Assembly (NCBI GenBank): GCA_002314265.1 | Contig: DCEW01000097.1 | Location: forward strand, 169 to 6,463 | From: Flavobacteriales bacterium UBA1820 | Lineage (GTDB): Bacteria > Bacteroidota > Bacteroidia > Flavobacteriales > UBA1820 | Reading direction: 5' to 3' | DNA length: 6,295 bases | In this document: positions 1-6,295 of the stretch, one piece after another | Layout of the letters: every line of letters begins with the position of its first letter | How positions within the stretch are numbered: the stretch's first letter is position 1 | Translations under genes and position numbers: made by a program | The notes under the pieces: generated by a model | Database searches by the model: none | Told to the model about the DNA's origin: nothing | Seen by the model: only the letters and a program-made list of their open reading frames with translations

Positions 1-26
1 ATGTGCTACCATTACACCATAGGGCT
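1..26 (-). tRNA. 5' part of a tRNA gene (tRNA-Gln-like), truncated by the window edge
   Basis: Read on the minus strand from 26 down to 1, the sequence has the layout of a tRNA 5' end. There is a seven-base acceptor strand (AGCCCTA), then T8 and G9, then a D arm. The D stem GTGT pairs with GCAC (G-C, T-A, G-C and one T-G wobble), and the D loop carries A14 and the invariant GG (G18, G19). Only about the first 26-27 nucleotides are present; the anticodon, variable and T arms and the 3' acceptor strand lie outside the window. The block GGTGTAATGGTAGCAC is what many glutamine tRNAs carry, so tRNA-Gln is my best guess, but the anticodon is not visible. A near-consensus Bacteroidetes promoter at 39-70 points at this gene, which independently supports it. 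Confidence 0.68.
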
Positions 27-38
27 TTTCCGGCGGGG

Positions 39-70
39 CAAATGTACATCAAAATAGCGGATCGGCCAAA
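39..70 (-). promoter_or_regulatory. Bacteroidetes-type promoter for the tRNA
   Basis: On the minus strand, TTTG (70-67) is followed by exactly 20 bases and then TACATTTG (46-39). This matches the known Bacteroidetes primary sigma factor consensus of a -33 TTG/TTTG element, a 19-21 base spacer and a -7 TAnnTTTG element. Transcription would begin a few bases past 39, just before the first base of the tRNA at 26, leaving only a short 5' leader to be trimmed by RNase P. The -33 element directly adjoins the queG stop codon (73-71). Confidence 0.72.
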
Positions 71-1006
71 TTATTTTTTCAGCGCTTTTTCGGCCGTTCT
101 TCGGATCTTTTCCCACCCCGCCCTTCGCAAGGGCGACGCGGTAAATACTTGACGAAAAGTCGCCTCGTCCAGGGTCAGCCACTGGGATTTTTGCAGGGAA
201 GCCAATGCGCTCAAAGGTTGCAGGCGAGGTTCCTCCGTGCGTTCTGCGTGCCGGTTCCAAGGGCAGGCATCCAGACAAGCATCGCAGCCGAAGACCCGTC
301 CGCCGAGTTTTTCGGCCAAGTCCTCCGGGAGGTCATCCCGGCTCTCGATGGTGGCGTACGAGAGGCATTTCCGTGCGTCGATGGTCCCTTGCCCGTCGAT
401 AGCTCCGGTAGGGCAAGCCATCTGACAGCGTCGGCAGGCTCCGCAGCGCGAACCGGGGAACGGATCGTCGGGCGGAAGCGCTAGGTCGGTAACGATCTCC
501 GACAGGAACACGTACGAGCCCACCTTCGGCAGGATGAGCTGGGTACTTTTCCCGATCCAGCCCAGTCCGGCGCGTTGGGCCAGACGGCGTTCGGCCACCG
601 GAGCCGAATCGGTGAACACCCGGTAGGAAAACTCGCCGGCGGTTTTTTTCAGTTCCGTGCACAGGCGGTGCATCTTGTCCTTGAGCACCGTGTGGTAATC
701 CTCCCCCAAGGCGTATTTGGCGACCCCCGTCTGCCGGGAAACGGTTTCGGAGGTGTCGGTGAGGTAACTGTGCACCAGGCAGATGATACTCCTTGCTCCG
801 GGGACCATCCGCCGGATGTCTTCGCGTTTGTCGGCGTGGCGGGCCATGTATTCCAGGGAGGCGTTGCGCCCCTGTTCGACCCAGCGGGCGATCGCGCGGG
901 CATCCTCGGGCAGCGGTTCGGCCGGGGCGATCCCGCAGGCGCAAAAGCCCTGCCCGAAGGCAAGGCTTTGTATCTGTCGGCAGAGTTCTTCGGGTGAGGG
1001 GCTCAT
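71..1006 (-). CDS. queG: Epoxyqueuosine reductase QueG, short form
   Basis: QueG catalyses the last step of queuosine synthesis: cobalamin-dependent reduction of epoxyqueuosine to queuosine at the wobble base of tRNAs with GUN anticodons (Asp, Asn, His, Tyr), in the cytoplasm. The 311-residue protein has a cobalamin-binding N-terminal half with the family motif DYHTVLKDKM (103-112). Asp133 in FTDSAP is the likely proton donor by analogy with characterised QueG. A double [4Fe-4S] ferredoxin-like module follows: Cys188, 191, 194 and 198, then Cys214, 241, 244 and 248 (ending CPWN). All eight cysteines are present, so the enzyme should be active. It ends about 60 residues after the last cysteine, whereas the E. 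coli and B. subtilis proteins (about 380 residues) continue into a C-terminal HEAT-like region. The ATG lies 5 bases after the ruvB stop with no Shine-Dalgarno sequence, suggesting translation coupled to ruvB. The stop is TAA. Confidence 0.95.
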   Translation of the reverse strand: MSPSPEELCRQIQSLAFGQGFCACGIAPAEPLPEDARAIARWVEQGRNASLEYMARHADKREDIRRMVPGARSIICLVHSYLTDTSETVSRQTGVAKYALGEDYHTVLKDKMHRLCTELKKTAGEFSYRVFTDSAPVAERRLAQRAGLGWIGKSTQLILPKVGSYVFLSEIVTDLALPPDDPFPGSRCGACRRCQMACPTGAIDGQGTIDARKCLSYATIESRDDLPEDLAEKLGGRVFGCDACLDACPWNRHAERTEEPRLQPLSALASLQKSQWLTLDEATFRQVFTASPLRRAGWEKIRRTAEKALKK

Positions 1007-1011
1007 GGCGG

Positions 1012-2034
1012 TCAGAGGTCGAAGAGGCCCTTTTCGCGTCCGGAGTACGCGCGTCCCAGGTGTTTGTAGGCTTTCTCGGTGGCTTGGCGGCCGCGCGGGG
1101 TGCGCACTACGAAGCCTTCCTGGATCAGGAACGGTTCGTACACTTCCTCCAGCGTGCCGGCGTTTTCCCCCACGGCGGTAGCCAGCGTGGTGATGCCTAC
1201 CGGACCGCCGCCGAATTTGTCGATCAGGGCCGAGAGCATTCGGTTGTCCATTTCATCCAGGCCGTATTCATCTACCGAGAGGGCTTTGAGGCCGATCAGG
1301 GCAATGTTCCGGTCGATGGTCCCCGTGCCCTTTATCTGGGCAAAGTCGCGGATGCGGCGCAGCAGGGCATTGGCTATGCGGGGGGTGCCGCGCGAACGGC
1401 GGGAGATTTCCAAGGTCGCTTCCTCGGTGATGGGGATGTGCATGATGCGAGCCGAGCGTTCGACGATGGCTGCGAGCGTTTCGCTGTCGTAGTATTCCAG
1501 GCGGCAGTTGATGCCGAAACGGGCGCGCATGGGGGCAGTGAGCAGTCCGGCGCGCGTGGTGGCTCCGATCAGGGTGAAAGGAGCCAGGGTGATCTGTACG
1601 CTGCGGGCGTTCGGACCGCTTTCCAGCATGATGTCCAGCCGGTAGTCCTCCATGGCGGAGTAGAGGTATTCCTCCACGACGGGACTCAGGCGATGTATTT
1701 CGTCGATGAACAGTACGTCGCGGTCTTCCAGTCCGGTGAGCAGTCCCGCCAGGTCGCCAGGTTTGTCGATCACCGGGCCGGAGGTGGTGCGCAGGTTTAC
1801 GCCCAGTTCCGAGGCGATGATCCCCGCCAGAGTAGTCTTGCCCAATCCGGGAGGACCGTGCAGCAGGACATGGTCCAGTGCTTCGGTGCGCTGGTTGGCG
1901 GCGCGGACGAAGACTTCGAGGTTGGACAATACTTGGGCTTGTCCGGCGAAATCGTCGAAAGTGAGCGGGCGGAGAGCTTTTTCGTATTCCCGTTCCTCGG
2001 GGGTGTCGAATCGTTCGTGAAATCCTTGCAGCAT
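1012..2034 (-). CDS. ruvB: Holliday junction branch migration ATPase RuvB
   Basis: RuvB is the hexameric AAA+ motor that, with RuvA, drives branch migration of Holliday junctions before RuvC cleavage in recombinational repair. From the ATG at 2034 the protein has 340 residues, the usual family length. Visible landmarks are Walker A GPPGLGKT (60-67), Walker B LFIDEIH (108-114), sensor 1 GATT (157-160), the arginine-finger region MRARFG (169-174), sensor 2 around GTPRIAN (216-222), and the C-terminal winged-helix DNA-binding domain with RTPRGR (311-316). The reading frame stays open upstream to a GTG at 2055, which would add seven residues. I prefer the ATG because a candidate -7 box at 2060-2067 would start transcription about at that GTG, and because the extra residues match nothing I know in the family. 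The gene lies 62 bases after the MerR-like gene and 5 bases before queG. ruvA and ruvC are not in the window. Confidence 0.95.
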   Translation of the reverse strand: MLQGFHERFDTPEEREYEKALRPLTFDDFAGQAQVLSNLEVFVRAANQRTEALDHVLLHGPPGLGKTTLAGIIASELGVNLRTTSGPVIDKPGDLAGLLTGLEDRDVLFIDEIHRLSPVVEEYLYSAMEDYRLDIMLESGPNARSVQITLAPFTLIGATTRAGLLTAPMRARFGINCRLEYYDSETLAAIVERSARIMHIPITEEATLEISRRSRGTPRIANALLRRIRDFAQIKGTGTIDRNIALIGLKALSVDEYGLDEMDNRMLSALIDKFGGGPVGITTLATAVGENAGTLEEVYEPFLIQEGFVVRTPRGRQATEKAYKHLGRAYSGREKGLFDL

Positions 2035-2059
2035 GGCTTGGTGTGGCTTTCCCACCGGG

Positions 2060-2067
2060 CAAAGATA
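2060..2067 (-). promoter_or_regulatory. Candidate internal promoter (-7 box) ahead of ruvB
   Basis: TATCTTTG on the minus strand is an exact match to the Bacteroidetes -7 element TAnnTTTG and lies in the short gap between the MerR-like gene and ruvB. Transcription would start near 2053-2056, giving a leader of about 20 bases before the ATG at 2034. I see no TTG or TTTG at the expected 19-21 bases upstream (around 2087-2091), so support rests on one element and its position. Confidence 0.4.
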
Positions 2068-2096
2068 CGGGTTTTGCGCCAGCGGGCGGATGTTTT

Positions 2097-2438
2097 TCAG
2101 AGGCTGTTCTTGAGTTTTTCCAACTCCGAGCGCACGCCCCGCAGGATGCGTAGTGCCTCCATGCGCCGGGTGAGGGCTTTTTTGTTGGCGCGGATGTGTT
2201 CGACAGCTCCGGAAAGGGTATAGCCGCTTTCCTTGACCAGGAAGTGCACCAGTCGGATGGCTTCCACGTCCTGGGCGTTGTACATCCGGTCGCCTTTCTT
2301 GTTCTTGCGCGGGGATATGGTCTCGAACATCGTTTCCCAGTGGCGCAGGGTGGCGGGGGTTACCTCGAAGTAGTCGGCCACTTCGCCGATCGAGTAGTAA
2401 TATTTGCCTTCGGGCAGTTTTTTCTCGGTCTTTTTCAT
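2097..2438 (-). CDS. MerR-family transcriptional regulator, small Bacteroidetes type
   Basis: This 113-residue protein has a MerR-type winged helix-turn-helix at its N-terminus. [20 protein letters not shown] (14-33) forms the HTH, followed by W34 and a wing containing NKKGDRMYN (46-54). A helical segment follows (about 57-85, including [12 protein letters not shown]), then a short charged C-terminal helix ending in ELEKLK that probably forms the dimer coiled coil. There is no room for an effector-binding domain and no cysteine, so metal or thiol sensing of the classical MerR, CueR or SoxR kind is unlikely. The protein resembles a small MerR protein widespread in Bacteroidetes whose target I do not know. 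The frame remains open further upstream, but that part overlaps the peptidase gene out of frame. The ATG at 2438, 20 bases after the peptidase stop, gives the normal family N-terminus. No Shine-Dalgarno sequence is seen. Co-transcription with the peptidase is likely. Confidence 0.88.
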   Translation of the reverse strand: MKKTEKKLPEGKYYYSIGEVADYFEVTPATLRHWETMFETISPRKNKKGDRMYNAQDVEAIRLVHFLVKESGYTLSGAVEHIRANKKALTRRMEALRILRGVRSELEKLKNSL

Positions 2439-2458
2439 AGCTGGGCAGGGTCTTAAGG

Positions 2459-3436
2459 TTAGTCGAACGGCGAGGTATGCTGGGAGGCCATCTCGAGCAG
2501 CGCGTTGTATTCTTCGGGCGTGATGTCCTTGTAGTAATAGTTGATGGGGTTGACCTTCTGTCCGCGGTAGATCACTTCGTAGTGCAGGTGCGGGCCGGTG
2601 GACTGTCCGGTATTGCCGATCTCGCCGATGATCTCCCCGCGTTTGACCCGTCTGCCCTTCTGGGTGTGCAGTTTGGACATGTGGCCATAGAGGGTCTGGT
2701 AGCCGTAGCCGTGGTCGATGATCACGTGGATGCCGTAGCCCGAGGCGTCGCTCCCGGCAAAGGTTACCACGCCGTCGCCCGTGGCATAGATGGGTGTGCC
2801 GATCTTGGCGGCAAAGTCCATGCCGGTGTGCATGCGCCATACCTTGCTGATGGGGTGCAGGCGCAGTCCGTAGCCGGATACCAGGGTGCGGCGGACGATG
2901 TCGATGGTTACCGGGGGTACGGCGGGGATGGAGCTGATCATGTCTTTCTTGCGCAGTGCCAGATCGGCTACTTCGTCCAGCGATTTGCTTTCGGCGTAGA
3001 GGCGTTTGGTCAGTTTTTCGATCCGTTCGGTGGCCGAGGCGATCATGTCCGAGTAGCGCTCGCCCCGCATCTTTTCAAAGTATTCCTGCCCGCTGATGGT
3101 GCCGCTGCGACGGTCCGAAGGGTAGGGGTCGGTCTCGAAGATGACGCGGTAGAGGTTGTCGTCGCGGTTTTCGATCTCGGAGAGGCGCTGCTCGTTTTCG
3201 TCCATCTGTTTCTGCAGCATCTCGTAGTTGAGCGTCATGTTGTCCAGTTCGCGCTGCAGGGTGAGTTCCTTGGGGGTGGGGATGAAGCGAGTGATGATGA
3301 AATAGATCACGATCCATACCGACCCGGTGGTGATAAACCACAGCAATACGTTGCGCAGCCGCGTCAGAAAACTGATGCGGACTTTCTTGTACGAAAGGCT
3401 GGCGTGATCGAAATAATATTTTATGTTCTTGGCCAT
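2459..3436 (-). CDS. Membrane-anchored M23 (LytM-type) peptidoglycan peptidase
   Basis: The protein is a probable zinc endopeptidase or LytM-domain factor acting on peptidoglycan peptide bridges in the periplasm. It has 325 residues. A short basic cytoplasmic N-terminus contains the conserved-looking [14 protein letters not shown] (6-19). One transmembrane segment follows (about 29-49, [20 protein letters not shown]), then a charged coiled-coil-like stretch (about 57-95), the block DDNLYRVIF (92-100) typical of this Bacteroidetes group, a second helical region (about 130-165), and the C-terminal M23 domain (about 183-300). The metal and catalytic residues appear complete: HTGMD (His203, Asp207), His252 in LYGHMS and HLH (His283, His285). 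It therefore looks catalytically competent, unlike degenerate EnvC or NlpD relatives. The frame stays open to an ATG at 3550, but that start lies upstream of the candidate promoter at 3496-3503 and adds 38 residues without family character, so 3436 is chosen. It is first in the minus-strand cluster. Confidence 0.93.
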   Translation of the reverse strand: MAKNIKYYFDHASLSYKKVRISFLTRLRNVLLWFITTGSVWIVIYFIITRFIPTPKELTLQRELDNMTLNYEMLQKQMDENEQRLSEIENRDDNLYRVIFETDPYPSDRRSGTISGQEYFEKMRGERYSDMIASATERIEKLTKRLYAESKSLDEVADLALRKKDMISSIPAVPPVTIDIVRRTLVSGYGLRLHPISKVWRMHTGMDFAAKIGTPIYATGDGVVTFAGSDASGYGIHVIIDHGYGYQTLYGHMSKLHTQKGRRVKRGEIIGEIGNTGQSTGPHLHYEVIYRGQKVNPINYYYKDITPEEYNALLEMASQHTSPFD

Positions 3437-3495
3437 ACGCTGTCCCCGCGTGGGTTCGGAGCGGGCGTGCCGGTCCGAGGGAAAAGATCCATCGG

Positions 3496-3503
3496 CAAAG
3501 GTA
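3496..3503 (-). promoter_or_regulatory. Candidate promoter (-7 box) for the M23-merR-ruvB-queG cluster
   Basis: TACCTTTG on the minus strand is an exact match to the Bacteroidetes -7 element TAnnTTTG. It lies 60 bases before the chosen peptidase ATG, so the mRNA would have a leader of roughly 55 bases. A run of eight T residues on the same strand lies just upstream (3506-3513). No TTG occurs at the expected -33 spacing, which lowers confidence. Its position shows that the longer open frame starting at 3550 could not be read from this transcript. Confidence 0.5.
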
Positions 3504-3565
3504 AGAAAAAAAACGGCCTTTGATTCCGGAGCAGATTCGGCAGGGTGCATTTAGCAAAATTTTAG

Positions 3566-3573
3566 TACTTTTG
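3566..3573 (+). promoter_or_regulatory. Candidate promoter (-7 box) for alaS
   Basis: TACTTTTG fits TAnnTTTG and lies 34 bases before the alaS ATG in the most AT-rich part of the divergent region (about 3550-3607). Transcription would start near 3577-3580, giving a leader of about 30 bases. No TTTG occurs at the usual -33 position (3541-3546 reads cagggt). The leader ends in an A-rich stretch just ahead of the ATG, as is common in Bacteroidetes, and has no Shine-Dalgarno sequence. It is too short for a riboswitch or T-box. Confidence 0.5.
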
Positions 3574-3607
3574 ACCTTTGATAAGATTCAGTAAGAATTA
3601 GCAGAAA

Positions 3608-6238
3608 ATGAAGATGAAATCGCAAGAAGTCAGGAAGCGTTTCCTCGATTTTTTCGCCTCGAAAGGACACCATATCGAGACCTCCGCGCCGATCGTGCTC
3701 AAGGACGACCCGACGCTCATGTTTACCAATGCCGGGATGAACCAGTTCAAGGACATCTTTCTCGGGCTCGCGCCTGCGCGTTTTCCCCGCGTGGCCGACA
3801 CGCAGAAGTGTCTGCGCGTATCCGGAAAGCACAACGACCTGGAGGAAGTGGGCGTGGATACGTACCACCACACGATGTTCGAGATGCTGGGCAACTGGTC
3901 CTTCGGCGACTATTTCAAGGAGGAAGCCATCGCTTGGGCGTGGGAACTCCTCACCCAGGTGTACGGCATCGATCCGGAGATCCTCTACGTAACCGTGTTC
4001 GAGGGGGATGCGACCGAAGGCTTGGAGAAGGACCTCGAAGCGTATGAGATCTGGAAGAAATACGTACCCGAGTCCCGCATCGTGATGGGCAACAAGCACG
4101 ACAATTTCTGGGAGATGGGCGATCAGGGTCCCTGCGGCCCTTCCTCGGAGATACATGTCGATCTGCGTCCTGCCGCCGAGCGTGCGGCGGTGCCGGGCCG
4201 CGATCTGGTCAACGGGGACAATCCCCAGGTGATCGAAATCTGGAATCTGGTTTTCATGCAGTACAACCGCCGCGCCGACGGTTCGCTGGAACCGCTGCCG
4301 GCGCGCTGCGTGGACACCGGCATGGGCTTCGAGCGGCTTTGCCGCACCCTGGAAGGCAAGGCTTCCAACTACGACACGGATATTTTCATGCCTTACATCC
4401 ATGCCTTGGAGCAGATGTCCGGAAAACGCTACGGAGAGGATCCGCAAACCGACGTGGCCATCCGGGTGGTGGCCGACCATATCCGGGCGGTGGCTTTTGC
4501 GATTGCCGACGGCCAGCTGCCGTCCAATGCGGGGGCGGGCTATGTGATCCGACGCATCCTGCGTCGGGCGGTGCGCTACGGGTATTCGTTCCTCGATCTG
4601 CGCGAACCGTTCATGTACCGGCTGGTCGAGGTGATGGATCGCGAGATGGGCGATTCGTTCCCCGAATTGCGCGCCGGTCGCAAACTGATCGAAAGCGTGG
4701 TGCGCGAGGAGGAACTCTCCTTCCTTTCGACTTTGGAAAAAGGCTTGGCGCGACTCAACCAGATCGTGGCCGATACGCAAGGAAAGGTCATCGCGGGCGA
4801 GAAGGCGTTCGAGTTGTACGACACGTACGGATTTCCGTTGGACCTGACTGAATTGCTGGCGCGCGAGGCCGGTTTTTCGGTGGATGTGGAAGGGTTCGAG
4901 CAGCAGATGCAGGCGCAGAAGGAACGCGCGCGCCGGGCGGCCGCTACCCGGGTGGACGACTGGGAGATCCTCTCGGACGAGACGGGTTGCGTGTTTGTGG
5001 GGTACGATACGCTGGAATGCGACGTGCAGATCGCAAAATACCGCCGGGTGGAAAACAAGAAGGGAGCATTTTACCAACTGGTATTCCCTGTGACGCCTTT
5101 CTACGCCGAGAGCGGTGGTCAGGTGGGCGATACCGGCTACCTCGAAGACGAGAACGGACATCGTACTGAGGTTCTGGCTACGATCAAGGAAAATAACGTT
5201 CCGATCCATATCGTCAAAAAACTGCCCGAGGGGGTCAATCTCAACGCTACGTTCCGGGCAGTGGTCAACGGGGAACGCCGGATGGCTACCGCGTGCAACC
5301 ATTCGGCTACGCATTTGCTGCACAAGGCATTGCGTACGGTACTGGGCACCCATGTCGAGCAGAAAGGTTCGGCGGTCGGTCCCGAGGGGCTCCGTTTTGA
5401 CTTCTCGCATTTCTCCAAGATGACCGACGAGCAGTTGCGGCAGGTGGAGGAACTGGTGAGCCGGGACATCAAAGCGGGGTACGCTTTGCAGGAGGACCGC
5501 GAGAAGGATTACCGCCAGGCGCTCGCCGAAGGGGTTACGGCTCTGTTCAGCGAGAAGTATGGCGACCGGGTGCGGACCGTCCGTTTCGGAGACAGTTACG
5601 AGTTGTGCGGAGGTACGCACGTGGACAATACGCTGCGGATTCGCTTGTTCAAGATCCTCTCCGAGGGGGCGATTGCTGCGGGAATCCGCCGCATCGAGGC
5701 CATTACGGGCGACGAGGCGATCAAGTATTACCGCCAGCGCGAGCACGAACTGGCCGTCCTGCGCGATATCTTCAAGGGCAATCACGACCTGGAAAAAGCG
5801 GCCGTGACGATGGTGGCCGAGAATGCAGCCCTGCGCAAGGAAGTGGAAGGCTTCCTGCGTCAGAAGGTTGCCCGGCTCAAGGACGAACTCAAGCGCTCGA
5901 TGCAGCCCGTGGGGGATTGTAATTTTATCTCAGGCGTGGTGGAACTCGATCCGGTGTTTGTCAAGAGTTTGATCTTCGAATTGGGCCACGAGGTCGATCA
6001 TGCTTTTGTGGTGATCGGCAACAAGGAAAACAATGCCAAGGCGGGAATCTCTGTCTTGATCTCCGAGGATCTGGTTCGCGAACACGGCTGGCATGCCGGC
6101 AATCTGGTTCGCGATCTGGCCCGGTGCATCGGCGGTGGCGGCGGTGGTCAGCCTACGTATGCGACGGCCGGTGGAAAGAATCCCGATGGCTTGCTGGAAG
6201 CTCTGGCCAAGGCCGAGGAGGTAGTCAAGGGACGATAA
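3608..6238 (+). CDS. alaS: Alanyl-tRNA synthetase, full length
   Basis: AlaRS charges tRNA-Ala with alanine in the cytoplasm and clears mischarged Ser- and Gly-tRNA-Ala. The 876-residue protein has the complete domain order. The class II catalytic core (about 1-250) includes TNAGMNQFKD (40-49), RVSGKHNDLEEVG (70-82) and motif 3 TGMGFER (237-243). The tRNA-recognition domain follows, with LPSN (304-307) and LYDTYGFPLDLT (403-414), where Asn307 and Asp405 probably correspond to the residues that read the G3:U70 pair in E. coli AlaRS. The editing domain has zinc/catalytic ligands His565, His569, Cys667 and His671 (HSATH and CGGTH). A coiled-coil region (about 705-765) and a C-Ala domain with a six-glycine run (842-847) then ATAGG (852-856) complete it. 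The ATG at 3608 gives the normal N-terminus; a second ATG two codons later is possible. The gene is divergent from the M23 peptidase and apparently monocistronic within the window. The stop is TAA. Confidence 0.98.
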   Translation: MKMKSQEVRKRFLDFFASKGHHIETSAPIVLKDDPTLMFTNAGMNQFKDIFLGLAPARFPRVADTQKCLRVSGKHNDLEEVGVDTYHHTMFEMLGNWSFGDYFKEEAIAWAWELLTQVYGIDPEILYVTVFEGDATEGLEKDLEAYEIWKKYVPESRIVMGNKHDNFWEMGDQGPCGPSSEIHVDLRPAAERAAVPGRDLVNGDNPQVIEIWNLVFMQYNRRADGSLEPLPARCVDTGMGFERLCRTLEGKASNYDTDIFMPYIHALEQMSGKRYGEDPQTDVAIRVVADHIRAVAFAIADGQLPSNAGAGYVIRRILRRAVRYGYSFLDLREPFMYRLVEVMDREMGDSFPELRAGRKLIESVVREEELSFLSTLEKGLARLNQIVADTQGKVIAGEKAFELYDTYGFPLDLTELLAREAGFSVDVEGFEQQMQAQKERARRAAATRVDDWEILSDETGCVFVGYDTLECDVQIAKYRRVENKKGAFYQLVFPVTPFYAESGGQVGDTGYLEDENGHRTEVLATIKENNVPIHIVKKLPEGVNLNATFRAVVNGERRMATACNHSATHLLHKALRTVLGTHVEQKGSAVGPEGLRFDFSHFSKMTDEQLRQVEELVSRDIKAGYALQEDREKDYRQALAEGVTALFSEKYGDRVRTVRFGDSYELCGGTHVDNTLRIRLFKILSEGAIAAGIRRIEAITGDEAIKYYRQREHELAVLRDIFKGNHDLEKAAVTMVAENAALRKEVEGFLRQKVARLKDELKRSMQPVGDCNFISGVVELDPVFVKSLIFELGHEVDHAFVVIGNKENNAKAGISVLISEDLVREHGWHAGNLVRDLARCIGGGGGGQPTYATAGGKNPDGLLEALAKAEEVVKGR

Positions 6239-6295
6239 AATAATTCCCGTTTTTTCTCCCCGAACGCCCCAAGCGGGCAAGCGGCGCGCCCTTTC

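Noticed and set aside
793..2223. A 476-codon plus-strand open frame opposite queG, ruvB and the merR-like gene
   Set aside because: It crosses three real genes on the other strand, shows low-complexity Gly/Arg/Ala/Val composition and has no known motifs. Codon bias of the true genes explains it.
2439..2840. N-terminal extension of the MerR-like frame up to 2840
   Set aside because: The extension overlaps the M23 catalytic-domain coding sequence out of frame and reads as Arg/His-rich noise. The MerR family N-terminus starts at the ATG at 2438.
2477..3523. A 348-codon plus-strand open frame opposite the M23 peptidase gene
   Set aside because: It mirrors the peptidase gene, is dominated by Val, Gly, Asp and His, and has no family signature. 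It is a shadow.
3437..3550. 38-residue N-terminal extension of the M23 peptidase from an ATG at 3550
   Set aside because: It runs through the intergenic promoter region, does not look like a signal peptide placed for export, and would put 38 extra residues before the family N-terminus MAKNIKYYF.
3551..5785. A 744-codon open frame on the minus strand, antisense to alaS
   Set aside because: It lies almost entirely inside the well-supported alaS gene, its translation is rich in His, Arg and Val with no recognisable domain, and GC-rich codon use leaves few antisense stops. It is a shadow frame, although its length is striking.
6121..6175. GGCGGTGGCGGCGGTGG tract resembling a simple repeat
   Set aside because: It encodes the conserved glycine run of the AlaRS C-terminal domain and is in frame, so it is coding sequence rather than a repeat element.
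6239..6295. Possible alaS terminator: a T run at about 6250-6255 and a GGGC...GCCC pairing near the window end followed by TTT
   Set aside because: The T run has no hairpin in front of it, and the later stem is only four base pairs with a long loop at the window edge. I see nothing I can call here.

Overview
The window looks like a stretch of core, housekeeping chromosome from a GC-rich member of the Bacteroidetes, most likely order Bacteroidales. Three things support this. The RuvB, AlaRS, M23 peptidase and small MerR-type proteins resemble the Bacteroidales versions. Ribosome-binding sites of the Shine-Dalgarno type are absent or poor. Copies of the Bacteroidetes promoter element TAnnTTTG sit where promoters are needed. 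The strong preference for G/C at third codon positions would suit an Alistipes-like genome better than a typical Bacteroides, but this genus guess is weak. No mobile element, CRISPR array, phage gene or sign of recent transfer was seen.

Layout. Positions 1-26 hold the 5' end of a tRNA on the minus strand, cut by the window edge, with its own near-consensus promoter at 39-70. From 71 to 3436 there is a minus-strand cluster. In transcription order it is an M23 (LytM-type) membrane-anchored peptidoglycan peptidase (2459-3436), a small MerR-family DNA-binding protein (2097-2438), the Holliday-junction motor RuvB (1012-2034) and the epoxyqueuosine reductase QueG (71-1006). Gaps are 20, 62 and 5 bases, so this is probably one operon, with a possible extra promoter just ahead of ruvB. 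The 171-base region 3437-3607 is divergent and carries one candidate promoter for each direction. On the plus strand, alaS (3608-6238) encodes a full-length alanyl-tRNA synthetase. The last 57 bases contain no recognisable feature.

Functionally the genes are a mixed housekeeping set. AlaRS, QueG and the tRNA belong to translation, RuvB to recombination repair, and the M23 protein to cell-wall remodelling. The MerR-like protein is the only regulator and lies directly behind the peptidase gene. I found no convincing evidence of a previously undescribed system. The points worth a second look are small: the promoter packed against the queG stop codon, start-codon decisions made by promoter position, the short QueG form, and the unknown target of the MerR-like regulator.
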